36,848 nt of DNA from positions 19,310-56,157 of the forward strand of contig JAJQEI010000021.1 of NCBI GenBank assembly GCA_021201755.1, written 5' to 3'. Both the position numbers and the translations under genes were made by a program. Positions 24,702 to 34,372 of the stretch are shown piece by piece. Position 1 is the stretch's first letter; the number at the start of each line of letters is the position of its first letter. This DNA is from Ruminococcus sp. GTDB lineage: Bacteria > Bacillota > Clostridia > Oscillospirales > Ruminococcaceae. The notes under the pieces were generated by a model that was given only the letters and a program-made list of their open reading frames with translations, searched no databases and was not told the origin of the DNA.

Positions 24702-25991
24702 TTATTTTTTCGGAACAGAAATTTGTTCCGTGAACATATAGCGTTGTAATGGTTTTGAAATACGAATTGAGCCGTCCTCGTTGAGATTGTTTTCTAAGAA
24801 TGCAATGAGCATTCGAGGCGGTGCAACCACCGTATTATTCAGCGTGTGTGCAAAATATTTGCTGCCATCTTCCGCTTTTACCCGAATGCCCAATCTTCTC
24901 GCCTGCGCATCGCCGAGATTAGAACAAGATCCGACCTCGAAGTATTTTTTCTGTCTCGGAGACCATGCTTCTACATCAATGCTCTTCACTTTCAAATCCG
25001 CCAAATCGCCGGAACAACACTCCAGTGTACGCACCGGAATATCCATGCTACGGAAAAATTCCACGGTGTAACGGTACATCTTGTGGAACCAATCTATGCT
25101 TTCCTCCGGCTTACAAACCACAATCATTTCTTCTTTTTCAAACTGGTGAATCCGATAAACGCCACGTTCTTCAATGCCGTGTGCCCCAACCTCTTTTCGG
25201 AAACATGGGGAATAACTTGTCAACGTTTTAGGCAATTCGCTCTCCGGCAGAATTGTATCAATAAACTTTCCAATCATAGAGTGTTCGCTCGTACCGATCA
25301 GGTAGAGATCTTCGCCCTCGATTTTGTACATCATGCCTTCCATCTCTGCGAAACTCATAACGCCAGTCACCACATTGCTGCGAATCATATACGGAGGAAT
25401 ATAATAGGTGAACCCTTTTTCAATCATAAAATCTCGGGCATATGCCAAAATAGACGAATGCAGCCTTGCAATATCGTCGCAGAGATAATAAAAACCATTG
25501 CCGCTGGTATCTCGTGCAGCATCGATATCAATACCGTTTACCTTTTCCATGATATCTACGTGATACGGCACTTCAAATTCCGGCACATACGGCTCGCCGA
25601 ATCGTTCTACTTCTACATTTTCCGAGTCATCCTTTCCAATTGGAACAGATTCGTCGATAAAATTCGGTATTACAAGCATGATTTCCCGAATTTTCGCACT
25701 AAGCTCCGCCTCCTGTTTTTCCAGTGTATCCAGTTGTTCTCCGATTTGTTTTACCTCTGTTTTAATTTGTTCCGCCTCATCTTTTTTTCCTTGTCCCATT
25801 AGTTTTCCTATTTTTTTGCTAATGGTCTTTCGTTGATTCCGCAATGCATCGCCCTGTACCTTTGCCTCTCGGAACTGCTTGTCCAGAGCTACAACCTCTT
25901 CCACAAGAGGTAATTTTTCATTCTGAAATTTCTTGCGAATATTTTCTTTTACTTTTTCCGGGTCGTTCCGGATCCATTTCATATCAATCAT
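24702..25991 (-). CDS. serS: Seryl-tRNA synthetase
   Basis: SerRS charges tRNA-Ser. The 429-residue class II enzyme has the N-terminal long coiled-coil arm that grips the tRNA (about 30-105), motif 2 (FRKEVGAHGIEERGVYRIHQ) and motif 3 (AHTLNNTVVAPPRMLIAFLE). SCSNLGDAQARR is the usual serine-site region. The length is standard. The 79-nt gap upstream to parB has no room for a T-box leader, so regulation is probably constitutive or by read-through. Confidence 0.96.
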   Translation of the reverse strand: MIDMKWIRNDPEKVKENIRKKFQNEKLPLVEEVVALDKQFREAKVQGDALRNQRKTISKKIGKLMGQGKKDEAEQIKTEVKQIGEQLDTLEKQEAELSAKIREIMLVIPNFIDESVPIGKDDSENVEVERFGEPYVPEFEVPYHVDIMEKVNGIDIDAARDTSGNGFYYLCDDIARLHSSILAYARDFMIEKGFTYYIPPYMIRSNVVTGVMSFAEMEGMMYKIEGEDLYLIGTSEHSMIGKFIDTILPESELPKTLTSYSPCFRKEVGAHGIEERGVYRIHQFEKEEMIVVCKPEESIDWFHKMYRYTVEFFRSMDIPVRTLECCSGDLADLKVKSIDVEAWSPRQKKYFEVGSCSNLGDAQARRLGIRVKAEDGSKYFAHTLNNTVVAPPRMLIAFLENNLNEDGSIRISKPLQRYMFTEQISVPKK

Positions 25992-26066
25992 CGTTTATCT
26001 TCCTTTATTATATTATGTTTCTTATGTTTTACGTAAAACAATTCTGTGTATTGCTGTGGCGGACGA

Positions 26067-26082
26067 TGTTTCACGTGAAACG
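26067..26082. promoter_or_regulatory. parS-like site overlapping the parB stop codon
   Basis: TGTTTCACGTGAAACG differs from the parS consensus TGTTTCACGTGAAACA at the last base. The parB stop codon lies inside it. Confidence 0.85.
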
Positions 26083-26922
26083 TTTTCCACCATCTGGTGC
26101 TATTTGTTGTGCCAAAGATGCCAAGTCATCTATATCATAAAATTCCAAGGAAAGCGTTCCTTTCGACCCACTTGAATTCACTTTCACACGACGTCCAAAA
26201 TAATTTTCTAGGCTGATTTCAATTTCATCGTAGAACGAATCCCGATGGGTTCCGGCGGACGATTTCTTCTTTTTTTCATCTGCATCGATTTTTTCAATGG
26301 CACGTACTGTTAATTTTCCCTCGGCAGCTTTTCCAGCAGCCTCCATTTGTAAAAATGGATCGTCGATGCTCAGTAGCGCACGAGCTTGCCCAGCGGACAA
26401 GTCATCGTCCTTGACCATCTCCAAAATCGACGGCGGCAATTTCAAGATACGCAGTGCATTTGCCACGGTACTGCGTGATTTTCCCACACGCTTCGCTACT
26501 TCTTCCTGTGTCAGATGAAACTGATCCATAAGCTGTGCATAGCCTCTCGCTTCTTCTAGCGGGTTCAAATTTTCACGCTGCAAATTTTCGATTAAAGCGA
26601 CTGCCATCACCTCTTCATCGGAAAATTCACGAATAATTACCGGAATCTCTTCCATTTGCAATAGCCGTGCCGCACGCCAACGCCGCTCCCCTGCGACAAT
26701 TTGATAGGTCAGCCCATAGGGACGGACGACAATTGGCTGTAACATTCCATACTGTTGAATAGAATCCGCCAATTCTGCAATTTTTTCCTCCGAAAATTCT
26801 CTGCGAGGTTGATCTCGATTCGGTTCAATATCCGTGGTACGCATCATTTTTTTCACTTGCATATCTTCGGTGTTTTCATCAAACAGGGTATCGAGTCCAC
26901 TGCCCAATCCACCAATACTCAT
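26071..26922 (-). CDS. parB: Chromosome partitioning protein ParB (Spo0J)
   Basis: ParB is a CTP-dependent clamp that loads at parS sites and spreads to organise the origin region and recruit SMC. The product has the N-terminal CTP-binding domain with ERRWRAARL and ENLQRENLNPLEEA, a central helix-turn-helix (EVAKRVGKSRSTVANALRIL) and a C-terminal dimerisation domain. The start at ATG 26922 shares one base with the parA stop (TGATG), with AAGGAG about 11 nt upstream; an adjacent TTG at 26925 is possible. The frame ends inside a parS site. Unlike its paralog Noc further on, it is intact. Confidence 0.95.
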   Translation of the reverse strand: MSIGGLGSGLDTLFDENTEDMQVKKMMRTTDIEPNRDQPRREFSEEKIAELADSIQQYGMLQPIVVRPYGLTYQIVAGERRWRAARLLQMEEIPVIIREFSDEEVMAVALIENLQRENLNPLEEARGYAQLMDQFHLTQEEVAKRVGKSRSTVANALRILKLPPSILEMVKDDDLSAGQARALLSIDDPFLQMEAAGKAAEGKLTVRAIEKIDADEKKKKSSAGTHRDSFYDEIEISLENYFGRRVKVNSSGSKGTLSLEFYDIDDLASLAQQIAPDGGKRFT

Positions 26923-27734
26923 CAAGAATCACGCTCCTTTCTTTTTCCAAACCGAAGCCTACGGCGTTTCTTCTCCTGTAGTTTTTCACCCAACAGTTCC
27001 ATTCCTAGACATTCATATGCTTCTGCACCCTTTGAGAATGCATCATAATACATCACAGGCTTTCCATGACTCGGTGCTTCCGAAATACGTACATTTCGTG
27101 GGATTTTTGTTTGAAATACCTTTCCCGGAAAATATTTTTCCACTTCTTTTTCCACTTGACGGGATACATTCAACCGTGGATCATACATGACAAACAAAAT
27201 TCCCGCAATTTCCAGTGTCGGATTAAAATTACTTCGCACTGCTTTAATGGTATTTGTCAGCTGTGACAGTCCCTCTAATGCATAGAATTCCGCAAGCATG
27301 GGAATAATCAGTGCATCCGCTGCAACAAGACTGTTTACAGTTAGCATTCCCAGTGCAGGCGGACAGTCGATAATAATGTCGTCGTATCCATCCCTACAAG
27401 TGAGAAGCTGCATTTTAAGCCGATTTGCACGATTTTCTATCGTTGATATCTCTAATTCTGCACCTGCCAGTGCATTTTTTGCAGGAAGAATGTGAACATT
27501 TTCAAATTCTGTTTTCTGAATGGCATTTTCCATGGACGCTTTTCCAATCAGTACCTCGTAAGAAGAAAGTGACAAGTGCTTTTTTTTAATACCAAAACCG
27601 GTTGTGCTATTTCCCTGTGGATCCATATCAATACACAGAATTTTTTTCCCTCTGGAACCCAAATATGCACAGAGATTTACCACAGTGGTCGTCTTCCCAA
27701 CGCCGCCTTTTTGATTTGCAACTGCGTAAATCAT
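26922..27734 (-). CDS. parA: Chromosome partitioning ATPase ParA (Soj)
   Basis: ParA is a deviant Walker ATPase that works with ParB in origin segregation and, in Bacillus, modulates DnaA. The 270-residue product has KGGVGKTT at residues 9-16 with the signature Lys9, the Walker B region ILCIDMDPQGN and the DCPPALG motif. It is followed directly by parB and preceded by two parS sites and broken noc. The last residues are strongly basic. Confidence 0.96.
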   Translation of the reverse strand: MIYAVANQKGGVGKTTTVVNLCAYLGSRGKKILCIDMDPQGNSTTGFGIKKKHLSLSSYEVLIGKASMENAIQKTEFENVHILPAKNALAGAELEISTIENRANRLKMQLLTCRDGYDDIIIDCPPALGMLTVNSLVAADALIIPMLAEFYALEGLSQLTNTIKAVRSNFNPTLEIAGILFVMYDPRLNVSRQVEKEVEKYFPGKVFQTKIPRNVRISEAPSHGKPVMYYDAFSKGAEAYECLGMELLGEKLQEKKRRRLRFGKRKERDS

Positions 27735-27772
27735 CTTCTAACGCTCTCTTTCTTCGGTGAATTTTCATTTTT

Positions 27773-27801
27773 ATTATACCACATTTTCGGAGCATTGTAA
27801 A
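27773..27801 (-). promoter_or_regulatory. Promoter of parA-parB
   Basis: Minus strand: TTTACA (27796-27801), a 17-nt spacer, TATAAT (27773-27778), about 40 nt before the parA start. The nearby parS sites could let ParB affect it. Confidence 0.75.
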
Positions 27802-27828
27802 GTACCAATTACAATTTTTAAAAAAAAA

Positions 27829-27844
27829 TGTTTCATGTGAAACT
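27829..27844. promoter_or_regulatory. Degenerate parS site
   Basis: TGTTTCATGTGAAACT, two differences from consensus, 38 nt from a perfect site. Confidence 0.7.
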
Positions 27845-27866
27845 TTTGTCCAGCGTATTCCTGGAA

Positions 27867-27882
27867 TGTTTCACGTGAAACA
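27867..27882. promoter_or_regulatory. Perfect parS site
   Basis: TGTTTCACGTGAAACA, the exact 16-bp consensus, between noc and parA. Confidence 0.93.
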
Positions 27883-27914
27883 ATTTACGATATCATCACC
27901 AAAAAAATTTTTTG

Positions 27915-28755
27915 TCAGCGTTCTCTTCTCGACATATTTTGTCTATCTCCAATTGGAATACGCACCCGATACTCAATGTAATTTTCTCGCTGAATTTTCT
28001 GTGAATCGGCATCAATTCCAGCAGCCTGCATCGTTTCCACCGCTTTTGTGATGGTATTGACAAAAATCCGAACATTTTGAAACACCTTGCTGCGCTTGCG
28101 GTAGCTCTCTTTCGTTTTTTTGTCGCCGATCACTTTTTCTACGGCTGCCTCTGTTTTTTTCCACATTCAAATGCAGCTTTACGACCTTTTCCAGCACAGA
28201 AAGACGCTCCGACGGTGCAGCAAGACGCAACAAGGCTCTTGCATGGCGTTCTGTTAGGTTATATTTCAGGATAATTTCCCGTTCATCCGCTGTCAAGCGC
28301 AGCAGACGAAGCTTATTTGCAATGGTACTTTGTGCCTTGCCGAGTTTCATTGCGGCGTCCTCCTGTGTCATGCCATAGTATGTAATCAATTTTTCGATAG
28401 CAGCAGCCTCATCAAAAAAATTCAAATCCTGTCGCTAAATATTCTCCACCAGTGCCATAATAGCGGAGTTACGGGAACTAATGTCCAAAACAATACACGG
28501 CACTACCTGCATTCCCACAAGCTTTGCAGCACGCAGACGCCTTTCCCCAGCGACAAGCTCATAATGTCCATCTCCACGCCGCACGGTGAGGGGTTGCAAA
28601 ATACCATTTTGTGCAATACTTTCAGCGAGTGACTGCATATCAGACACATCAAATTCTGTACGGGGTTGGTGTGGATTCGGGAAAATTTCCTCCACATCCA
28701 CCTCAACAATATGATTAATCAGTTTTTCCTTGGTAAAAGCTAAAAATCCAGCCAT
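27915..28755 (-). pseudogene. noc: Noc nucleoid occlusion gene (ParB family), broken twice
   Basis: The start is ATG 28755 (AAAGGAAG upstream). The ParB-family domain opens with VEEIFPNPHQPRTEF and GERRLRAAKL, then meets TAG at 28435-28437. The family reads VENIQRQDLNFFDEA there, so CAG has become TAG. The frame continues with the helix-turn-helix (ITYYGMTQEDAAMKLGKAQSTIANKLRLL) until the A7 run (T run 28154-28160), where one A too many shifts the frame; the correct continuation EKTEAAVEKVIGDKK runs to 27915. Removing one A gives 280 codons in one register. Noc keeps the division septum off the nucleoid; position between rsmG and parA is the usual noc locus. A second ParB cannot be excluded, but the gene is not functional as read. 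Confidence 0.85.
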
Positions 28756-28955
28756 AATCAACTTCCTTTCATTTAACGAAACATGGTTCATTGCATCTAT
28801 AATGATATTGTAACAGGTTTCGGAAATGAAATCTAGTAAAACATTTCGAGAAAATCTCCGAAATTACGGTATTCTTTTCGGCAATCCAGTTGAATATACA
28901 AAAAAACAGGAAAAATCGACCACATTTTTCAGAGGAATGTGTCACATTCTGCGAT

Positions 28956-28983
28956 AAAAAACGGCACCAATTTCTTGGATGCC
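28956..28983 (-). terminator. Terminator of the mnmE-mnmG-rsmG operon
   Basis: On the minus strand CGGCATCCAA and TTGGTGCCG pair with a one-base bulge around a GAAA loop, then six T (complement of 28956-28961). It lies just after rsmG. Confidence 0.8.
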
Positions 28984-28990
28984 GCCTTTC

Positions 28991-29695
28991 TTACAATGGC
29001 TTTTTTTGAATTTTATCTCCACGTCGGGGATATTGTGCAGGCGTTTTTTCCACCTTCTCAAATAAAATCAATCTGCGCTGTCCGACGTTTTCCAACGTAT
29101 CGTTCACTTCTTGTTGAAAACTACCGCCCAATGTCCATGCAGCATTTTCCACATCCCGTCCCGATTCAGAAGGACCTTTCATTGCACAGAACATCCCACC
29201 CAATTTCACAAATGGCAAACAATATTCCAAAAGAACCGGCAAAGCTGCAACGGCTCTCGATGTCACGAAATCAAATTTTTCCCGATATTCCGTCATTTTT
29301 GCTGCATCCTCCGCTCTGGCGTGGACACACCGTACATTGTCTATGCCCAGATATTCTGCCAAATCTACAAGAAAATCCACACGTTTTTGCAAACTATCCA
29401 GCAACGTTACCTGTAAATCCGGCCGTAAAATTGCCAGCACCATTCCCGGAAATCCTGCACCCGTCCCCACGTCAAGATAGTGAGAGCCAATCGAAATTGG
29501 TATCTTTTGCAGCAAAACAGCACTGTCTAGAAAGTGTTTCGCCCAAATCTCTGCAGGTTCGATGATCGAAGTTAAATTGAAATGCTGATTGGTTTCCACA
29601 AGTTTTTCCAAGTATGTGGAAAGCTGACGGAACTGCATTTCATAAAGATCGAGACCAGCATTTTGAAATATTTTTTTCGCCTGTTCAAATGTCAT
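28991..29695 (-). CDS. rsmG: 16S rRNA (guanine-527-N7) methyltransferase
   Basis: RsmG methylates G527 of 16S rRNA; its loss gives low-level streptomycin resistance in several bacteria. The 234-residue product has the SAM-binding [16 protein letters not shown] (about 74-89) and the downstream [17 protein letters not shown] typical of GidB. It overlaps mnmG by 4 nt (ATGA), the usual order in Firmicutes. Confidence 0.95.
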   Translation of the reverse strand: MTFEQAKKIFQNAGLDLYEMQFRQLSTYLEKLVETNQHFNLTSIIEPAEIWAKHFLDSAVLLQKIPISIGSHYLDVGTGAGFPGMVLAILRPDLQVTLLDSLQKRVDFLVDLAEYLGIDNVRCVHARAEDAAKMTEYREKFDFVTSRAVAALPVLLEYCLPFVKLGGMFCAMKGPSESGRDVENAAWTLGGSFQQEVNDTLENVGQRRLILFEKVEKTPAQYPRRGDKIQKKPL

Positions 29696-31572
29696 AATTT
29701 CTCCTCCCGTTCCGTCCGGTCTCTTATCATCAAAATCGAAATATCCGCAGGCGATACGCCGGAAATGCGGCTTGCCTGTCCAAGATTCTGTGGACGATGT
29801 GCATTTAGCTTTTCCGCTGCCTCCAGACGCAAACCATGCACCGTAGAATAATCCAAATTTCCCGGTAATTTCATATTTTCGAGTTTTCGCATTCGTTCAA
29901 TCTGTGCCAACTGCTTTTCAATATAACCGTCATACTTAATTTGAATTTCCACTTGTTCCGTAACCTCTTCCTCCAAATTCGGACGTGACGGGTCAAAAGG
30001 CTTGAGAATTTCATAATGCAGCTGTGGTCGCCGAATCAGTTCCGCAACCTTCACACCCGTGGAAATTGGCGTAGTTTCGTGCTTTTTTAAGAAATCATTC
30101 AGCAACTCCGTAGGCGGAATCGTCGTCATCTGCACTCTTTTTTTCTCCTTTTCCACCTTTTCATATTTCTCCAACATTCGCTGATATTTCTCATCAGATA
30201 CAAGTCCCAGTTCGTGCCCTAAGGGCATCAACCGAAAATCAGCATTATCCTGCCGCAAAATCAGCCGATATTCACTCCGTGATGTCATCATTCGATACGG
30301 ATCCTCACATCCCTTCGTCACCAAATCGTCAATCAACGTACCGATATACGAAGACGCCCGATCCAGCATGAAAGGCGGTAAATTCTGTATTTTTCTTGCC
30401 GCATTGATTCCGGCAATCAATCCTTGTGCGGCAGCCTCCTCATAACCAGAACTGCCATTGAATTGCCCTGCACCGAATAGCCCCGAAATCTTCTTAGATT
30501 CCAGCGTTGCACGCAGCTCCGTCGGGTCGACACAATCGTATTCAATCGCATACGCCGGACGCATAATTTCTACGTGTTCTAGTCCACGAATCGTACGCAG
30601 AAACGCAAGCTGCACGTCCTCCGGCAAAGACGAGGACATTCCCTGTAAATAAAACTCCTCCGTCTGCAATCCCATTGGCTCAATAAACAGTTGATGCCGT
30701 GGCTTATCAGAAAACCGCACAATTTTTGTCTCGATAGAGGGACAATATCTCGGTCCAATTCCCTCGATCTGACCGGAAAACAACGGCGATCGGTGGAGAT
30801 TTTCCCGAATAATACGATGAGTTTCGCTATTGGTATAGGTGATATAACAGGAAACCTGATTTTTCATCGTAGATGCATCACTGGAAAAAGAAAAAGGAAC
30901 AATTTTTTCATCCCCATCCTGTCGCTCCAATACAGAAAAATCGACACTGCGCCGATGTACTCGACAGGGCGTACCCGTCTTGAAACGACGAAGGGAGAGT
31001 CCCAAATTCCGCAGATTTTCCCCAAGCGTCCGGCTAGGCAATGCTGCATCCGGACCACTTTCATAAGACACCTCACCGATGTGTATTCGTCCATTGAGAT
31101 AGGTTCCAGTGGAAATAATCACAGCTTTTGTACGATAATATCCTCCAAGAGAAGAAACAACACCTTTCACACTGCCATTTTCCGTAATTACTTCTGCAAT
31201 TTCTCCTTGTTTCACCTCCAAATGCGGCATTTTTTCACATACTTGCTTCATATAATTGTGGTACTGCACTCGATCTGCTTGTACACGCAAACTATGCACT
31301 GCCACACCTTTTCCCCGATTTAACATTCGACTTTGTAAAAAGCAAGCGTCCGCTGCACGTCCCATTTCTCCCCCCAATGCGTCAATTTCTCGCACCAAAT
31401 GTCCCTTTGCCGTGCCGCCAATGGACGGATTGCAAGGCATATTTGAAATCTGATCCAACGATATGGTGAAAAGTACGGTATGACACCCCAAACGTGCGCT
31501 GGCAAGAGCCGCCTCCACGCCAGCGTGCCCTGCTCCCACCACGATCACATCATAGCTGCCCATTTCGTACAT
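29692..31572 (-). CDS. mnmG: tRNA uridine-5-carboxymethylaminomethyl modification enzyme MnmG
   Basis: MnmG (GidA) is the FAD- and NADH-binding partner of MnmE; together they install the aminomethyl group on wobble U34 of several tRNAs. The 626-residue product has the FAD dinucleotide motif [14 protein letters not shown] at residues 11-24, [20 protein letters not shown] shortly after, [20 protein letters not shown] in the centre and the C-terminal helical domain that contacts MnmE. GAGGAGG precedes ATG 31572. Two parS sites fill the 97-nt gap from mnmE. Confidence 0.97.
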   Translation of the reverse strand: MYEMGSYDVIVVGAGHAGVEAALASARLGCHTVLFTISLDQISNMPCNPSIGGTAKGHLVREIDALGGEMGRAADACFLQSRMLNRGKGVAVHSLRVQADRVQYHNYMKQVCEKMPHLEVKQGEIAEVITENGSVKGVVSSLGGYYRTKAVIISTGTYLNGRIHIGEVSYESGPDAALPSRTLGENLRNLGLSLRRFKTGTPCRVHRRSVDFSVLERQDGDEKIVPFSFSSDASTMKNQVSCYITYTNSETHRIIRENLHRSPLFSGQIEGIGPRYCPSIETKIVRFSDKPRHQLFIEPMGLQTEEFYLQGMSSSLPEDVQLAFLRTIRGLEHVEIMRPAYAIEYDCVDPTELRATLESKKISGLFGAGQFNGSSGYEEAAAQGLIAGINAARKIQNLPPFMLDRASSYIGTLIDDLVTKGCEDPYRMMTSRSEYRLILRQDNADFRLMPLGHELGLVSDEKYQRMLEKYEKVEKEKKRVQMTTIPPTELLNDFLKKHETTPISTGVKVAELIRRPQLHYEILKPFDPSRPNLEEEVTEQVEIQIKYDGYIEKQLAQIERMRKLENMKLPGNLDYSTVHGLRLEAAEKLNAHRPQNLGQASRISGVSPADISILMIRDRTEREEKL

Positions 31573-31616
31573 GATTTTTCCTCCTCTAGTATAACCGATT
31601 CGACACGCTTCTCAAT

Positions 31617-31632
31617 TGTTTCACATGAAACA
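31617..31632. promoter_or_regulatory. parS-like site between mnmE and mnmG
   Basis: TGTTTCACATGAAACA, one base from consensus. Confidence 0.85.
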
Positions 31633-31653
31633 ATAGCGAGACGTGCAGGGCAA

Positions 31654-31669
31654 TGTTTCACGTGAAACA
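31654..31669. promoter_or_regulatory. Perfect parS site next to the mnmE stop
   Basis: TGTTTCACGTGAAACA, exact consensus, directly after the mnmE stop codon. Confidence 0.93.
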
Positions 31670-33058
31670 TTATTTTCCAACGCAAAAGCGAGAAAACACA
31701 TCATCAACGACAGTTTCCGACACTCGTTCGCCAGTCAAAGTAAGAATTGCCTCCAATCCTTCTTCAATCAAGATTGTGACACCGTCCAGCATTTTACCCT
31801 GTTCCAGTGCATCTAGGGCGAGCCGAATCTGCTGCAATGCCTCTTCGATACACTTTTTCTGCCGTGTATTCGATACAATTCCCGATTCCGGCGCAATATT
31901 ATCATTATAAAACAACTGTTCGATAGCGTTTTGCAGCAACTCCAACCCATCGCCACATTTTGCAGACATCGTAAGAATCTGCGAAAAATTACAATGCTCT
32001 GCCAAATCCGCCGAAGAAAACTGCATTTTCTGATCCGACTTATTAACAATTGCAATCATCGGCTTTTGCGGCAGCTGTTTTAATATATCGAAATCCGTCA
32101 ATTCCAGCGGCATACTGCCATCAAACACCGCCAAAATCAAATCTGCATTCTGTAAGCAATTTTGTGCCAGTTCTACACCAATTTTCTCAATGGCATCGCT
32201 CGTCTCACGCAGTCCCGCTGTATCCCAAAGGCGTAGTGTAACATCACCCAACTGCACACGTTCCTCAACAACGTCTCTCGTCGTTCCCGCAATATCCGTG
32301 ACAATGCTCCGCTGACAACCGGAGAGAAGGTTAAAAAGCGTCGACTTTCCCACATTCGGTTTCCCCACAATCACTGCCGAAACGCCGGACTGCAAGATTT
32401 TTCCGTAGTGATAGGTGGAAAGCGTATCCTTCAGAGCTTTTTCCACAGCTTTCAACAGCGTTTTCAACTGTTCCGGCGTCACCGCAGGGATTTCCTCTTC
32501 GGGATAATCCGCCCAGGCTGCCAGATCACCAAGACAATGCACCATCTGGTCTTTGATTTTTTGCACCCGTTGGAACAGTGCCCCCCTCTGTTCTGCGTGC
32601 GCAAAGCGCAGCTCCCGTTCCCCCGTTGCTCCTATGACGTCCATCACCGCTTCCGCTTGCGTCAGGGTCATTTTTCCCGCCAAGAACGCACGCTGTGTAA
32701 ACTCCCCCGGCTGTGCTGCATCTGCTCCTGCGTGCAAGAGCGATTCCAACAGACATCGTGTGATATAAAGTCCGCCGTGACAGGAAAATTCTACCACATT
32801 TTCGCCAGTGTAGCTATGTGGAGCACGAAAAACCGTGACGATTCCGTTGTCCAAATCTGCACCGTTTGCGTCCAGAAATGTCCCGTATGCACAGGTATAT
32901 CCAGCCATATCCCCAATTGCTTTTCCAGAAGAACTGCGAAAACAACGCTGTCCAATCGAAAACGCATCCTCTCCCGACAGGCGCAGCACAGCGATTCCGC
33001 CAGGTGCTTCCGGCGTTGAAATTGCCGCTATTGTCCTTTGATTACCATATTCTGACAT
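31670..33058 (-). CDS. mnmE: tRNA modification GTPase MnmE
   Basis: MnmE (TrmE) is a potassium-activated GTPase that binds a one-carbon donor and works with MnmG. The start at ATG 33058 was chosen because GGAG lies 6 nt upstream; a start 12 nt earlier lacks a site. Of 462 residues, about 1-120 form the tetrahydrofolate-binding domain. The G domain carries GKPNVGKS (232-239), DIAGTTRD, DTAG and NKSD, and the C-terminus ends with the catalytic-type Cys motif CVGK. It heads the mnmE-mnmG-rsmG set, after a hairpin that separates it from jag. Confidence 0.96.
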   Translation of the reverse strand: MSEYGNQRTIAAISTPEAPGGIAVLRLSGEDAFSIGQRCFRSSSGKAIGDMAGYTCAYGTFLDANGADLDNGIVTVFRAPHSYTGENVVEFSCHGGLYITRCLLESLLHAGADAAQPGEFTQRAFLAGKMTLTQAEAVMDVIGATGERELRFAHAEQRGALFQRVQKIKDQMVHCLGDLAAWADYPEEEIPAVTPEQLKTLLKAVEKALKDTLSTYHYGKILQSGVSAVIVGKPNVGKSTLFNLLSGCQRSIVTDIAGTTRDVVEERVQLGDVTLRLWDTAGLRETSDAIEKIGVELAQNCLQNADLILAVFDGSMPLELTDFDILKQLPQKPMIAIVNKSDQKMQFSSADLAEHCNFSQILTMSAKCGDGLELLQNAIEQLFYNDNIAPESGIVSNTRQKKCIEEALQQIRLALDALEQGKMLDGVTILIEEGLEAILTLTGERVSETVVDDVFSRFCVGK

Positions 33059-33082
33059 AGAAATCTCCATTCAATATATCAC

Positions 33083-33112
33083 AAAATTTCCCTCTCCACA
33101 GGGAGAGGGAAA
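33083..33112 (-). terminator. Hairpin terminator between jag and mnmE
   Basis: An 11-bp perfect stem (33087-33097 with 33102-33112) and a 4-nt loop. On the minus strand only four T follow, so it may be leaky and allow read-through into mnmE. Confidence 0.7.
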
Positions 33113-33138
33113 TCCATCATTTCAAAATCACAACAAAA

Positions 33139-34254
33139 TTAAAAGTCAATTTTTCCGTACAATCCGGCATTGATTTCATCCTCCGGCTTCGGCTTCTTAT
33201 AATCTCGTTCAAAGCTTGTTTTCATATTGTCCAAATTACTACGCTTGAAGTCCTCTGGTTTTCTCTGATCTCGTTCCCGATAATTACGTTTCCCGTTTCG
33301 ATTTTGCCCTTGATTATACCGCTGGTTATTTCTGCCACGGTAGTTATTGTTATAATTCCGACGCCCACCAACGGACGAAATCACAACTTTTCGATACGGA
33401 TCTTCTCCCACACTGCGAGAGATAACGCCCTCAATTTCAGAGATACGGCTGTGAATAATCCGCCGCTCATAGGGATTCATCGGCTCAAGCGTCGTCGCAC
33501 GACCGCTCCGCTGCACATTTCGAGCAATCTTTTCTGCCAACATCTCCAGCGTCTTCCGCCGCTTCGTCCGATACCCATTGCTGTCCAGCATAAGGCGGCA
33601 ATAATCATCTCCAATTTTATTGGCAATGATAGAAGCCAAATATTGGATGTAATCCAATGTTTCTCCACGGCGACCGATAATCGTACCGCTCTTGGTGTCA
33701 CTGGAAAGTTCCATACGGATACCGCTCTTGGTGCGTGTCGTTTCCACAGTTACTTCAATGCCCATATTGTGATAAATATCTACAACATACTGCCTTGCAA
33801 CTTTCAAATTCTCCGGCAGCATTTCTTCCGTGAGAATTTCTTCGACTGGCTCTGCTTCAATTCCTGGAGAATTGTCATAAACAGGCTTTTCTTTCTTTTC
33901 AGTTAATTTTTCCTCTGCTGTCGATATACCTTTTCCCTTGGGTGCAGGTGCAGCCTGCTTCGGCTCTGCCATCTTTGTCGGTTGGTTTTCTGCCGGAACA
34001 GGAGCGTCCTTTGGTTCAGCTGCTGCCGGTTTCTTTTCCACTACAGGTTGTGCCACAGGTTTTGCTTCCGGCTCGTCCGGTTTTTCAAAGATTGCCTCCA
34101 CCTGTGCATCTCGCTTTATCTTTCCAAACAGAGACTTTTTGGGTTCTTCTAAAATCTTGAAAACAATCTGGCTTTCCTGAAGTCCTAATTTTTCGCAGGC
34201 AGCTTTTTTTGCCTCTTCAATTGAACTTCCATGAAATATTTCTTTCACTTCCAT
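33139..34254 (-). CDS. jag: RNA-binding protein Jag/KhpB with an extended C-terminal tail
   Basis: Jag (KhpB, SpoIIIJ-associated) is a KH-R3H RNA-binding protein linked to cell division and wall synthesis. Domains: Jag-N (1-57), an Ala/Pro/Lys/Glu linker (58-145), KH (about 151-215, with IIGRRGETLD at 192-201 holding the GxxG loop) and R3H (about 232-296, with R264-xxx-H268). Residues 297-371 are an unusual Asn/Arg/Gln/Gly-rich tail (RRNYNNNYRGRNNQRYNQGQ) likely to be disordered and RNA-binding; B. subtilis Jag, at about 208 residues, has none. It lies 118 nt after yidC, the normal neighbour. Confidence 0.93.
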   Translation of the reverse strand: MEVKEIFHGSSIEEAKKAACEKLGLQESQIVFKILEEPKKSLFGKIKRDAQVEAIFEKPDEPEAKPVAQPVVEKKPAAAEPKDAPVPAENQPTKMAEPKQAAPAPKGKGISTAEEKLTEKKEKPVYDNSPGIEAEPVEEILTEEMLPENLKVARQYVVDIYHNMGIEVTVETTRTKSGIRMELSSDTKSGTIIGRRGETLDYIQYLASIIANKIGDDYCRLMLDSNGYRTKRRKTLEMLAEKIARNVQRSGRATTLEPMNPYERRIIHSRISEIEGVISRSVGEDPYRKVVISSVGGRRNYNNNYRGRNNQRYNQGQNRNGKRNYRERDQRKPEDFKRSNLDNMKTSFERDYKKPKPEDEINAGLYGKIDF

Positions 34255-34372
34255 ATGCTTAATCCATCCCTTCCATTTTGAAAGTCACCCTTCAAAATTG
34301 ATTTATTCCATGATAGCACGCCGCAGGAAACCTTAGGCGATACCTTAGAATCTTGTTATGGTGGTCATTTTT

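Noticed and set aside
25992..26070. T-box leader before serS
   Set aside because: Only 79 nt separate serS from parB, and no T-box motif (AGGGTGGAACCGCG-like) is present.
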